Positions 40,055-48,980 of a stretch of DNA of 64,000 bases are shown here, in pieces. The notes under the pieces were generated by a model. It had not been told where the DNA came from, made no database searches, and saw nothing but the letters and a program-made list of their open reading frames with translations. Numbering within the stretch: the stretch's first letter is position 1; every line of letters starts with the position of its first letter. The position numbers and the translations under genes were made by a program. The stretch is from Streptomyces sp. NBC_00358 (lineage in GTDB: Bacteria; Actinomycetota; Actinomycetes; Streptomycetales; Streptomycetaceae). The stretch covers positions 6,758,001-6,822,000 of the forward strand of contig NZ_CP107976.1 of NCBI RefSeq assembly GCF_036099295.1, given 5' to 3'.

Positions 40055-40166
40055 TTTCGCCGCTCGGGTCACACGGACCACACGGCCCGCTCACGTCACC
40101 CGCCCGTGCCGGCGGAGGGCCCGGGGCCCTCCACGACGGCCGGACGGACCTCGACGGCGGCGCCGG

Positions 40167-41012
40167 TCAGGCCTTGAGGGCCGCGTCGATCGCCGTGGTG
40201 AAGTCGGCGACCGTCATGGGCACGTTGCCGCCCGTGGCGGTGAGCTGCTTGCCGTTCATCACGAGGCTCGGGGTGCCGGTGACGCCGTCCTTGTTGGTGT
40301 TCCACGTCTCGGACATGGCCAGCGCCCAGGCGTCGTACGTGCCGTTCTTGACGGCTTTCTGGAACGCGGTGTTGTTCTTGAGCGCGTCGACCGTGTTCGC
40401 CACCTTGATCAGGTAGTCGTCGCTCTTGAACTTGTCGGTCGTCTCGTCGGGGTGGTACTTCGCCGAGTAGAGCGCGCTCTTGTACTCCAGGAAGGCTTCC
40501 TGGCTCACGTTCAGCGCGGCACCCATGGCGCTCATCGCGTTCTTCGAGCCCTCGCCGCGGGAACCGATCTGGATCTTCCCGCTCTTGTCGGAGTCACCGT
40601 CGAGGAACGTGCCGCCGATGTACTGGATCTTGAACTTGCCGTCGTCGAGGTCCTTCTTGACGGTCGTGCCGACGGTCTGCTCGAACTGGGCGCAGACCGG
40701 GCAGCGCGGGTCCTCGTACAGCTTCAGGGTCTTCTTCGCGGTGCTCTTGCCGAAGACGACGGTCGTGCCGTCCTTGCCCGTGGTGTTGGCCGGGGCGACC
40801 ACCTTGTCGCTCGCGACGGCCTCCCACTGGGACGGCTTGTTGTTCTGGACGACCGCGTAGCCGATCCCGCCCGCTATCGCGAGGACCGCGACGAGGGAAC
40901 CGGCCACGATCGCCTGGCGCTTGATCTTGTCGCGCTTGGCCTGGCGCTCGCGTTCGAGGCGCAGCCGCTCGCGCGCCGCCGTCTTCGACTCCTGGCTGTT
41001 CCGCTTGCTCAT
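40167..41012 (-). CDS. membrane-anchored DsbA-like thioredoxin-fold protein
   Basis: A 281-aa protein. A charged cytosolic start (Arg/Glu/Lys, ~45 residues) precedes one membrane helix (IVAGSLVAVLAIAGGIGYAVV), so the domain is outside the membrane. The domain has the redox motif C104-P-V-C107 in YEDPRCPVCAQFEQ, a helical insertion, and the cis-Pro loop VTGTPSLVMNG. It probably forms or repairs disulfides in exported proteins. ATG 41012 chosen (MSKRNSQ), following the longer membrane-protein gene on the same strand. Confidence 0.9.
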   Translation of the reverse strand: MSKRNSQESKTAARERLRLERERQAKRDKIKRQAIVAGSLVAVLAIAGGIGYAVVQNNKPSQWEAVASDKVVAPANTTGKDGTTVVFGKSTAKKTLKLYEDPRCPVCAQFEQTVGTTVKKDLDDGKFKIQYIGGTFLDGDSDKSGKIQIGSRGEGSKNAMSAMGAALNVSQEAFLEYKSALYSAKYHPDETTDKFKSDDYLIKVANTVDALKNNTAFQKAVKNGTYDAWALAMSETWNTNKDGVTGTPSLVMNGKQLTATGGNVPMTVADFTTAIDAALKA

Positions 41013-41184
41013 AGTGGTGATCTCCATCGGGGACGCGCACACGTGGTACGCGGAATACGTAAGGGGGGCTGCTGGTGCTCAGGGCTGTTCTGGGGAACGT
41101 TCGTTCAGACGCCTCGCCCGGAAGCGGTGGCGGTCGAGCCGCGGCCCGGGAGCGGTGCTCGGGGGCGGGCTCAGGAGTCGTCGC

Positions 41185-41871
41185 TCAGGCGAGAACGGCC
41201 GGGCGGGGCGGTCCGCGTCGTCCCAGGGAGTGCACGAACAGGCGCGTACGGGCCGCGGCCGACCGGCGCGCGGTGCGCGGCAGCGGACGGGCCGGGGCGA
41301 GCCGTACGGTCACCGCGGCGACCGCGAGCAGCAGCGGCCGGAAGGTCGAGGCGGCCGCCGCGCGCAGCAACTGGTCCAGGGCGCGCTCGCCGCGGCGCAG
41401 CCAGGCGGCGGCGAGCAGACCGACGGTGACATGCGCGCCGAGGAGCAGCCAGGCGGCGGCCGGACCGGTGTTCGCGAGCAGCGAGGCGGCGTGGTCGGGG
41501 GCGCCGCCGGTCACCCGGGACAGCGGGGTGCCCACGCTGCCGCCGCCGCACAGCACGTCGAGGCCGACCGAGCGCAGCGGACCCGCCACCGGGCCGCCCG
41601 CTCTGCCGTAGCAGACGTGCTGGCCCGTGGTGAACACGGTGTCGGCGGCCAGTTCCAGCGGGACGAGCAGGGCGGCGATCCGGCCGAATCCCCGCTCACG
41701 GCCCGCCAGCGCGAAGGAGAGCGCGAACACGGCGGCGGTGATCGCGGCCACGGTGGTCAGCGGCAGCGCCACCCGGGACAGCAGCACGTGCGACGCGGCG
41801 GAGAGCGTCACGACGACGGCCGTGAACACGGCCGCGCGCGCGGCTCTGAGCTGGGTCCCGGATATGTCCAT
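41185..41871 (-). CDS. integral membrane protein of unknown function
   Basis: A 228-aa hydrophobic protein with about five membrane helices and a basic C-terminus. I do not recognise a family. Extracytoplasmic loop contains two Cys (GQHVCYGRAGG and GLDVLCGGGS), which could form a disulfide. It lies 172 nt upstream of the DsbA-like gene on the same strand, so the two may be transcribed together. AGCGGAGGTG and a strong SD-like tract (on the minus strand CTCCGCT is not SD-like) leave the ATG at 41871 only moderately sure. Confidence 0.6.
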   Translation of the reverse strand: MDISGTQLRAARAAVFTAVVVTLSAASHVLLSRVALPLTTVAAITAAVFALSFALAGRERGFGRIAALLVPLELAADTVFTTGQHVCYGRAGGPVAGPLRSVGLDVLCGGGSVGTPLSRVTGGAPDHAASLLANTGPAAAWLLLGAHVTVGLLAAAWLRRGERALDQLLRAAAASTFRPLLLAVAAVTVRLAPARPLPRTARRSAAARTRLFVHSLGRRGPPRPAVLA

Positions 41872-41893
41872 AGCGGAGGTGAGTCTCCCACGT

Positions 41894-41938
41894 GCTCCCG
41901 TAAGCGTCCCCTAAAGGGTTCCTGTGCGTTACGGGAGC
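41894..41938. repeat. nested inverted repeat upstream of the membrane-protein gene
   Basis: GCTCCCGTAA (41894-41903) and TTACGGGAGC (41929-41938) are exact 10-bp inverted copies; between them lies CCCT-AA-AGGG. It sits 23-67 nt ahead of the ATG at 41871 on the minus strand, so may be an operator or 5' leader structure. Confidence 0.55.
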
Positions 41939-41946
41939 GTTGTGAG

Positions 41947-41985
41947 ACGGCCGGTCGCGTGGATCACAGCCCCGCGACCGGCCGT
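41947..41985 (-). terminator. terminator of the DUF2252 gene
   Basis: Exact 13-bp arms (41947-41959 and 41973-41985) around a 13-nt loop, just past the end of the DUF2252 gene on the minus strand. No T-tract. Confidence 0.75.
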
Positions 41986-41990
41986 GCGTC

Positions 41991-43319
41991 CTACAGTCCC
42001 GGGATCCGTCCGTTGCGGAACAGGTCCACGAAGATCTGGTGGTCACCGCGCGCGCGGGTGCCGTAGCTGTGCGCGAAGTCCACCAGGAGGTCGGCGAAGC
42101 CGTCCTCGTCGGCCGCGATGGCCGCGTCGATGGCCCGCTCCGTGGAGAACGGCACCAGCTCCGAGTGGCCGCTCTCGTCGTCCGCCGCCGCGTGCATCGT
42201 GGCGGTGGACCGGCCGAGGTCCGCGACGACCGCGGCGATCTCCTCGGGGTCGTCGATGTCGCCCCAGTCCAGGTCCACCGCGTACGGCGAGACCTCGGCG
42301 ACCAGCTGGCCCGCCCCGTCCAGCTCGGTCCAGCCCAGCCACGGGTCCGCGTGCGCCTGCAGGGCGCGCTGCGAGATGACCGTGCGGTGACCCTCGTGCT
42401 GGAAGTACCCGCGGATCGCGGAGTCCGTCACGTGCCGGGACACGGCCGGGGTCTGGGCCTGCTTGATGTAGATCACCACATCGTTCTCCAGGGCGTCGCT
42501 GTTGCCCTCCAGAAGGATGTTGTACGACGGCAGGCCGGCCGAGCCGATGCCGATCCCCCGGCGGCCCACGACGTCCTTCACGCGGTACGAGTCCGGGCGG
42601 GTCAGCGAGGACTCCGGAAGCGTCTCCAGATAGCCGTCGAAGGCCGCGAGGACCTTGTAGCGGGTCGCGGCGTCCAGCTCGATGGAGCCGCCGCCCGGCG
42701 CGAAGCGGCGCTCGAAGTCGCGGATCTCCGTCATGGAGTCGAGCAGCCCGAAGCGGGTCAGCGAGCGCGCGTCGCGCAGCGCGTCCAGGAGCGGGCCCTC
42801 GGCGGTGTCCAGGGTGAAGGGCGGCACCTCGTCGCTCTTGGCGCCGGTGGCCAGCGCGTGGATGCGCTCGCGGTAGGCGGCCGCGTACACCCGCACCAGC
42901 TCGGTGATCTGCTCGTCGCTGAGCGCCTTCGCGTAGCCGATCAGGGCCACGGAGGCGGCGAAGCGCTTGAGGTCCCAGGTGAAGGGGCCCACATAGGCCT
43001 CGTCGAAGTCGTTCACGTTGAAGATCAGACGGCCCTGGGCGTCCATGTACGTGCCGAAGTTCTCGGCGTGCAGGTCGCCGTGGATCCACACGCGCGAGGT
43101 GCGCTCGTCCAGGTACGGGCCGCCCCGCCGGTCCTGGTCGAGGTCGTGGTAGAAGAGCGCCGCGGTGCCGCGGTAGAACGCGAAGGCGGAGGCCGCCATC
43201 TTGCGGAACTTCACACGGAACGCGGCCGGGTCGGCGGCCAGGAGCTCGCCGAAGGCGGTGTCGAAGACGGCGAGGATCTGCTCGCCGCGTTGCTCGGCGC
43301 TGAGCTGCGTGACCGACAT
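41991..43319 (-). CDS. DUF2252 family protein (kinase-like fold)
   Basis: A 442-aa cytosolic protein with aminoglycoside-kinase-like motifs of DUF2252: FRKMAASAFAFYRGTAALFYHD, RVWIHGDLHAENFGTY (catalytic loop) and FNVNDFDEAYVGPFTWDLKR (metal loop). ATG 43319 has AGGAGG 10 nt upstream on the minus strand; the longer in-frame reading is not supported. Biological substrate unknown. Divergent from dnaE across a 266-nt spacer. Confidence 0.9.
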   Translation of the reverse strand: MSVTQLSAEQRGEQILAVFDTAFGELLAADPAAFRVKFRKMAASAFAFYRGTAALFYHDLDQDRRGGPYLDERTSRVWIHGDLHAENFGTYMDAQGRLIFNVNDFDEAYVGPFTWDLKRFAASVALIGYAKALSDEQITELVRVYAAAYRERIHALATGAKSDEVPPFTLDTAEGPLLDALRDARSLTRFGLLDSMTEIRDFERRFAPGGGSIELDAATRYKVLAAFDGYLETLPESSLTRPDSYRVKDVVGRRGIGIGSAGLPSYNILLEGNSDALENDVVIYIKQAQTPAVSRHVTDSAIRGYFQHEGHRTVISQRALQAHADPWLGWTELDGAGQLVAEVSPYAVDLDWGDIDDPEEIAAVVADLGRSTATMHAAADDESGHSELVPFSTERAIDAAIAADEDGFADLLVDFAHSYGTRARGDHQIFVDLFRNGRIPGL

Positions 43320-43585
43320 CGCTGGGTGCCTCCTGGTGCAGGTGCTGCGGGACATGACGGGACGGACGCGCCGCCCCCGGGACAAAGGGTCCGTCCACTT
43401 CCAACGGACGAAGATACGCGGGAGTGCCCGGGTTCCGGCGGCGAACGCCGACCCGGATTCCGCGCCCCCGCATGAAGGTACGGATGATCCTCCGCGGAGT
43501 GTCAGTCGCGCGTCATAGACTTCGACGCTGACCCCCCAGACTGTTCGCAGCCTGTCACCCATGGTTCTTCCTGGAGGCCGAAACC

Positions 43586-46500
43586 GTGTCGAAGCCGCCG
43601 TTCACGCACCTGCACGTCCACACCCAGTACTCGCTGCTGGACGGTGCCGCGCGGCTCAAGGACATGTTCGACGCCTGCAACGAGATGGGCATGACCCATA
43701 TCGCGATGAGCGACCACGGCAACCTCCACGGGGCCTATGACTTCTTCCACACGGCGAAGAAGGCGGGCGTCACCCCGATCATCGGCATCGAGGCGTACGT
43801 CGCCCCGGAGTCCCGGCGCAACAAGCGCAAGATCCAGTGGGGTCAGCCGCACCAGAAGCGCGACGACGTGTCCGGTTCGGGTGGTTACACGCACAAGACG
43901 ATCTGGGCGTCGAACCGGACGGGCCTGCACAACCTCTTCAAGCTCTCCTCGGACGCGTACGCCGAGGGCTGGCTCCAGAAGTGGCCCCGGATGGACAAGG
44001 AGACGATCTCCAAGTGGTCGGAGGGGCTCATCGCCTCCACCGGCTGCCCCTCCGGCGAGCTCCAGACCAGGCTCCGCCTCGGCCAGTTCGACGAGGCCCT
44101 GAAGGCGGCCGCCGAGTACCAGGACATCTTCGGCAAGGACCGCTACTTCCTGGAGCTGATGGACCACGGCATCGAGATCGAGCGCCGGGTCCGCGACGGA
44201 CTCCTGGAGATCGGCAAGAAGCTCGGCATCCCGCCCCTGGTGACGAACGACTCCCACTACACGTACGCGCACGAGGCGACCGCCCACGACGCCCTGCTGT
44301 GCATCCAGACCGGCAAGAACCTCTCCGACCCGGACCGCTTCCGCTTCGACGGCACCGGCTACTACCTGAAGACGACGGACGAGATGTACGCCGTCGACTC
44401 CTCGGACGCCTGGCAGGAGGGCTGCGCCAACACTCTCCTGGTGGCCGAGCAGATCGACACCACCGGCATGTTCGAGGCGAAGAACCTCATGCCGAAGTTC
44501 GACATCCCGGACGGCTTCACCGAGGTCACCTGGTTCCAGGAGGAGGTGCGCCTGGGCATGGAGCGCCGCTTCCCGGGCGGCGTCCCCGACGACCGCCAGA
44601 AGCAGGCCGAGTACGAGATGGACGTCATCATCCAGATGGGGTTCCCGGGGTACTTCCTCGTCGTCGCCGACTTCATCATGTGGGCCAAGAAGCAGGGCAT
44701 CGCGGTGGGCCCCGGACGTGGTTCCGCGGCCGGCTCGATCGTCGCGTACGCCATGGGCATCACCGACCTCGACCCGATCCCGCACGGCCTGATCTTCGAG
44801 CGGTTCCTCAACCCCGAGCGCGTCTCCATGCCCGACGTCGACATCGACTTCGACGAGCGTCGGCGCGTCGAGGTGATCAGGTACGTGACCGAGAAGTACG
44901 GCGCCGACAAGGTCGCCATGATCGGCACGTACGGCAAGATCAAGGCGAAGAACGCCATCAAGGACTCCGCGCGCGTGCTGGGCTACCCGTACGCCATGGG
45001 AGACCGGCTCACCAAGGCGATGCCCGCCGACGTCCTCGGCAAGGGCATCGACCTGAACGGCATCACCGACCCCTCGCACCCCCGCTACAGCGAGGCCGGC
45101 GAGATCCGCGGGATGTACGAGAACGAGCCGGACGTGAAGAAGGTCATCGACACCGCCAAGGGCGTCGAGGGCCTGGTCCGGCAGATGGGCGTGCACGCGG
45201 CCGGCGTGATCATGTCCAGCGAGCCCATCGTCGACCACGCCCCCATCTGGGTGCGGCACAGCGACGGCGTGACCATCACCCAGTGGGACTACCCCCAGTG
45301 CGAGTCGCTGGGCCTGCTGAAGATGGACTTCCTCGGCCTGCGCAACCTGACGATCATGGACGACGCCATCAAGATGGTGAAGGCCAACAAGGGCGTCGAC
45401 CTGGAGATGCTCGCCCTCCCGCTGGACGACCCCAAGACCTTCGAACTGCTCTGCCGCGGCGACACCCTCGGCGTCTTCCAGTTCGACGGCGGCCCGATGC
45501 GCTCGCTGCTCCGCCAGATGCAGCCCGACAACTTCGAGGACATCTCCGCCGTCTCGGCCCTGTACCGGCCGGGCCCGATGGGCATGAACTCGCACATCAA
45601 CTACGCGGAGCGCAAGAACAAGCGCCAGGAGATCACCCCGATCCACCCGGAGCTGGAGAAGCCGCTCGAAGAGGTGCTGGCCGTCACCTACGGCCTGATC
45701 GTGTACCAGGAGCAGGTCCAGAAGGCCGCCCAGATCATCGCCGGGTACTCCCTCGGCGAGGCCGACATCCTGCGCCGCGTGATGGGCAAGAAGAAGCCCG
45801 ACGAGCTGGCGAAGAACTTCGTCCTCTTCCAGGAGGGCGCCCGCAAGAACAACTACAGCGACGAGGCGATCCAGGGCCTGTGGGACGTACTGGTCCCCTT
45901 CGCCGGCTACGCCTTCAACAAGGCGCACTCCGCCGCGTACGGACTGGTCTCGTACTGGACCGGCTATCTGAAGGCGAACTACCCGGCCGAGTACATGGCC
46001 GCGCTGCTCACCTCGGTCAAGGACGACAAGGACAAGTCGGCCGTCTACCTGAACGAGTGCCGGCGCATGGGCATCAAGGTGCTGCCGCCCAACGTGAACG
46101 AGTCGGAGCAGAACTTCGCCGCCCAGGGCGACGACGTGATCCTCTTCGGCCTCTCGGCCGTCCGCAACGTCGGTACGAACGTGGTGGAGTCGATCATCCG
46201 CAGCCGCAAGGCCAAGGGGAAGTACGCCTCCTTCCCCGACTACCTCGACAAGGTCGAGGCGGTCGCCTGCAACAAGCGCACCACGGAATCCCTGATCAAG
46301 GCCGGCGCGTTCGACACGATGGGGCACACCCGCAAGGGCCTCACCGCGCAGTTCGAGCCGATGATCGACAACGTGGTGGCGGTCAAGCGCAAGGAGGCCG
46401 AGGGCCAGTTCGACCTCTTCGGCGGCATGGGCGACGAGGACACCAGCGAGCCCGGCTTCGGACTCGACGTGGAGTTCACCACCGACGAGTGGGACAAGGT

Positions 46501-47125
46501 CTACCTGCTCGCCCAGGAACGGGAGATGCTCGGCCTGTACGTCTCCGACCACCCGCTCTTCGGCCTGGAGCACGTCCTGTCCGACAAGGCGGACGCGGGC
46601 ATCTCCCAGCTGACCGGGGGCGAGCACGCGGACGGCGCGGTCGTGACCATCGGCGGCATCATCTCGGGCCTGCAGCGCAAGATGACCAAGCAGGGCAACG
46701 CCTGGGCGATCGCCACCGTGGAGGACCTCGCGGGCTCCATGGAGTGCATGTTCTTCCCGGCGACCTACCAGCTGGTGTCGACCCAGCTCGTCGAGGACGC
46801 GGTCGTCTTCGTCAAGGGGCGCCTCGACAAGCGCGAGGACGTGCCGCGCCTGGTCGCGATGGAGCTCCAGGTCCCGGACCTGTCGAACGCGGGCACCAAC
46901 GCACCCGTGATCCTCACCATCCCGGCGCTGAAGGTCACTCCGCCCATGGTCAGCCGCCTCGGCGAGATCCTCAGCCACCACAAGGGCGAGAGCGAGGTCC
47001 GCATCCGGCTCCAGGGCCCGAGCAAGACCACCGTGCTGCGACTCGACCGGCACCGGGTGAAGCCGGACCCGGCGCTCTTCGGAGACCTGAAGGTGCTGCT
47101 CGGCCCGTCCTGCCTGGCCGGCTGA
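43586..47125 (+). CDS. dnaE: DNA polymerase III alpha subunit (replicative, DnaE1)
   Basis: A 1179-aa C-family polymerase. N-terminal PHP domain with THLHVHTQYSLLDG (H8, H10, H12) and later HGNLHG; palm-domain AVGPGRGSAAGSIVAYAMGI; catalytic aspartates D417 and D419 in MPDVDIDFDE; then helix-hairpin-helix, beta-binding and OB-fold parts (VVTIGGIISGLQRKMTKQGN). Full length. GTG 43586 has TGGAGG ~9 nt upstream. A possible -10 TAGACT occurs at 43515. Terminated by the hairpin at 47140-47185. Confidence 0.97.
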   Translation: MSKPPFTHLHVHTQYSLLDGAARLKDMFDACNEMGMTHIAMSDHGNLHGAYDFFHTAKKAGVTPIIGIEAYVAPESRRNKRKIQWGQPHQKRDDVSGSGGYTHKTIWASNRTGLHNLFKLSSDAYAEGWLQKWPRMDKETISKWSEGLIASTGCPSGELQTRLRLGQFDEALKAAAEYQDIFGKDRYFLELMDHGIEIERRVRDGLLEIGKKLGIPPLVTNDSHYTYAHEATAHDALLCIQTGKNLSDPDRFRFDGTGYYLKTTDEMYAVDSSDAWQEGCANTLLVAEQIDTTGMFEAKNLMPKFDIPDGFTEVTWFQEEVRLGMERRFPGGVPDDRQKQAEYEMDVIIQMGFPGYFLVVADFIMWAKKQGIAVGPGRGSAAGSIVAYAMGITDLDPIPHGLIFERFLNPERVSMPDVDIDFDERRRVEVIRYVTEKYGADKVAMIGTYGKIKAKNAIKDSARVLGYPYAMGDRLTKAMPADVLGKGIDLNGITDPSHPRYSEAGEIRGMYENEPDVKKVIDTAKGVEGLVRQMGVHAAGVIMSSEPIVDHAPIWVRHSDGVTITQWDYPQCESLGLLKMDFLGLRNLTIMDDAIKMVKANKGVDLEMLALPLDDPKTFELLCRGDTLGVFQFDGGPMRSLLRQMQPDNFEDISAVSALYRPGPMGMNSHINYAERKNKRQEITPIHPELEKPLEEVLAVTYGLIVYQEQVQKAAQIIAGYSLGEADILRRVMGKKKPDELAKNFVLFQEGARKNNYSDEAIQGLWDVLVPFAGYAFNKAHSAAYGLVSYWTGYLKANYPAEYMAALLTSVKDDKDKSAVYLNECRRMGIKVLPPNVNESEQNFAAQGDDVILFGLSAVRNVGTNVVESIIRSRKAKGKYASFPDYLDKVEAVACNKRTTESLIKAGAFDTMGHTRKGLTAQFEPMIDNVVAVKRKEAEGQFDLFGGMGDEDTSEPGFGLDVEFTTDEWDKVYLLAQEREMLGLYVSDHPLFGLEHVLSDKADAGISQLTGGEHADGAVVTIGGIISGLQRKMTKQGNAWAIATVEDLAGSMECMFFPATYQLVSTQLVEDAVVFVKGRLDKREDVPRLVAMELQVPDLSNAGTNAPVILTIPALKVTPPMVSRLGEILSHHKGESEVRIRLQGPSKTTVLRLDRHRVKPDPALFGDLKVLLGPSCLAG

Positions 47126-47139
47126 CCCGGGCACGGACC

Positions 47140-47185
47140 ACGCACCGAGGGGCGCATCCGGTAACGGATGCGCCCCTCGGTGCGT
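47140..47185. terminator. bidirectional terminator dnaE / 59-aa gene
   Basis: Exact 21-bp arms 47140-47160 and 47165-47185 with a GTAA loop, 15 nt after dnaE and 31 nt from the end of the convergent small gene. Confidence 0.9.
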
Positions 47186-47215
47186 GCCTGGGCCTCAACA
47201 GCCCGCGCGGCGGCC

Positions 47216-47395
47216 TCAGTTGTGGCCGAAGCGCCTCTGATGCTTACGGGCAACATCAGCGGGGCTGCCCTGGGCCTGCGACATCGGCGACTGCTGTGCC
47301 TGTGCCGCTGACCGCTGTGCCTGCTCCTGCGCACGCTCGGCCTGCGAGGAGCGGTCCTGCTGGCCGCCCTGCTTGCGATTCTTGTTCTTGGCCAT
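47216..47395 (-). CDS. 59-aa hydrophilic small protein
   Basis: ATG at 47395 preceded on the minus strand by AGGAGG (8 nt). The product is basic and Gln/Ala-rich: MAKNKNRKQGGQQDRSS at the start, an AQAQQ-rich middle and the end ARKHQRRFGHN. No hydrophobic segment. The perfect ribosome site, clean length, own terminator and coding-type third-position GC support a true gene. I do not recognise a function; the basic ends suggest nucleic-acid or ribosome contact. Divergent from the NYN gene. Confidence 0.8.
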   Translation of the reverse strand: MAKNKNRKQGGQQDRSSQAERAQEQAQRSAAQAQQSPMSQAQGSPADVARKHQRRFGHN

Positions 47396-47619
47396 GGTGA
47401 TCTGCCTCCTGAAGGGGATCTAGGGGCCAGGGCCGCGACCAGATTCACATACGCTGACAAGTGGCGCATTTCGTAGAATTACCGTGCGTAATAAGACCTG
47501 TCGGTAGGTGTTCTCCCGATCCGCCACGCCGAAGATCGAGTTCCGGCCGTTAACCTCCGCACGGTCGGGCAGACTCCAAGGAAGCCCGAAGCAAACCTCC
47601 CGGAAAGAGGGTGGATCGC

Positions 47620-48837
47620 GTGGACCGCTGCATCGTCCTGGTGGACGCCGGGTATCTGCTCGGGGCCGCCGCCAGTCTCCTCGCCGGGGAGCCGTCGCGA
47701 TCCCGGATCACCGTCGACCACGCCGCCCTCATCCAGGGCCTTCGCGAGCGCGCCGAGTCCGACACCGAGCGGCCCCTGCTGCGCATCTACTGGTTCGACG
47801 GCGCCCCCGACCGCGTACCGCAGCCGGAGCACCGCAGGCTCCGCGTGATGCCCCGGGTGACCGTGCGCCTGGGCGCGCTGACCCGCAGCGACGGGCGCTG
47901 GGCGCAGAAGGGCGTGGACGCCGCCATGCACGCCGAGCTGACCGAACTGGCACGCAACCGCGCCTGCTCCGACGTGGTCCTCGTGACCGGCGACGGGGAC
48001 CTGCTGCCGGGCATGATGGCCGCCAAGGAGCACGGCGTCGCCGTACACCTGTGGGCCGTACAGGCCGCGGACGGCGACTACAACCAGTCCGAGGACCTGG
48101 TGGCCGAGGCCGACGAGCGGCGGGTGCTCGACCGCGCCTGGATCACCAAGGCGGTCCGCGCCAAGGAGATCGGCGGGATCTGCGCCCCCTCGCCCGTGCC
48201 GCGCCCGGAGATCGCCGCCATCCTCTCCGCGCCGCTGCCCGAGTCGGCGCTCGCCGCGGCGGCCGAGCGCTCCGTCCAGGAGGCCGAACACCACCAGGCG
48301 GCCGAATCGCAGAACGGCACCCAGGAGCCGTTGCCCACCCCCAAGGGGGTCCCTACACCCAAGGACCTGGCCGCGCTCCGCGGACCGGGCACCCAGGCCG
48401 CCCAGCACCCCACCAACGCGACGCTGCGCTGGTCCTCCGACAAGGGCTGGGTCGACCGGCCCGGCGGCACCATGGAGTCCGCGGAGGCCGCCGCGCTGCC
48501 CACCCTCGCCCAGCTCACCTCCGCGGAGCAGCGGTGGGCGGACCGCGAGGAGGACATCACCACCGTCGGCGGCGACCCCTACGAGGTCGGCCAGGTGTTC
48601 GCGCGCCGCTGGATGGGGCGCCTCACCGACCCGAGCCATCTGCAGAAGCTGTCGGCGATGTACCCGCGGGTCCCGCACCGGGTGGACGGCGAGCTGCTGC
48701 GCTACGCGGCCCGCTTCGGCCTGCTCGCGCACAAGGACGACCAGATCGACGAGCACGACCGCTACGCGATCCGGGCCGGATTCTGGCGGGAGATCGATGT
48801 GCGCACCGCGACGGAGCACGCGCCCGTCGGGGAGTGA
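47620..48837 (+). CDS. NYN-domain (PIN-like) protein
   Basis: A 405-aa protein with an N-terminal NYN nuclease-like domain (about residues 1-165): acidic residues in CIVLVDAGYLLGAAA, KGVDAAMHAELTELA and DVVLVTGDGDLLPGMMAAKEHG. A Pro/Ala-rich linker and a C-terminal helical domain (WADREEDITTVGGDPYEVGQVFARRW) follow. NYN proteins act on RNA; activity here is inferred. GTG 47620 fits the AGAGGG spacing better than GTG 47611. The hairpin CCCGTCCG/CGGACGGG at 48842-48868 may terminate it. Confidence 0.88.
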   Translation: MDRCIVLVDAGYLLGAAASLLAGEPSRSRITVDHAALIQGLRERAESDTERPLLRIYWFDGAPDRVPQPEHRRLRVMPRVTVRLGALTRSDGRWAQKGVDAAMHAELTELARNRACSDVVLVTGDGDLLPGMMAAKEHGVAVHLWAVQAADGDYNQSEDLVAEADERRVLDRAWITKAVRAKEIGGICAPSPVPRPEIAAILSAPLPESALAAAAERSVQEAEHHQAAESQNGTQEPLPTPKGVPTPKDLAALRGPGTQAAQHPTNATLRWSSDKGWVDRPGGTMESAEAAALPTLAQLTSAEQRWADREEDITTVGGDPYEVGQVFARRWMGRLTDPSHLQKLSAMYPRVPHRVDGELLRYAARFGLLAHKDDQIDEHDRYAIRAGFWREIDVRTATEHAPVGE

Positions 48838-48980
48838 GGTACCCGTCCGGCGGCTGCTGACGGACGGGCCCGGCGGCGAGTGGCCCGAGGCCGTTCGTGA
48901 AGGTTCGCGGAGGGGCTCGTCCGGGGGCGCCACCGGCCCGGTCGCATGACAGGGCCCCGGACCACGTACTCTCGTCCTTC

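Noticed and set aside
40015..40166. PHO box for phoD
   Set aside because: GTTCGCCCGCT resembles one repeat unit but is simply one arm of a hairpin, and no second 11-bp unit follows in register.
43502..47134. A 1210-codon minus-strand open frame
   Set aside because: It is opposite dnaE in a frame that stays open because of third-position GC bias; dnaE motifs are complete on the plus strand.
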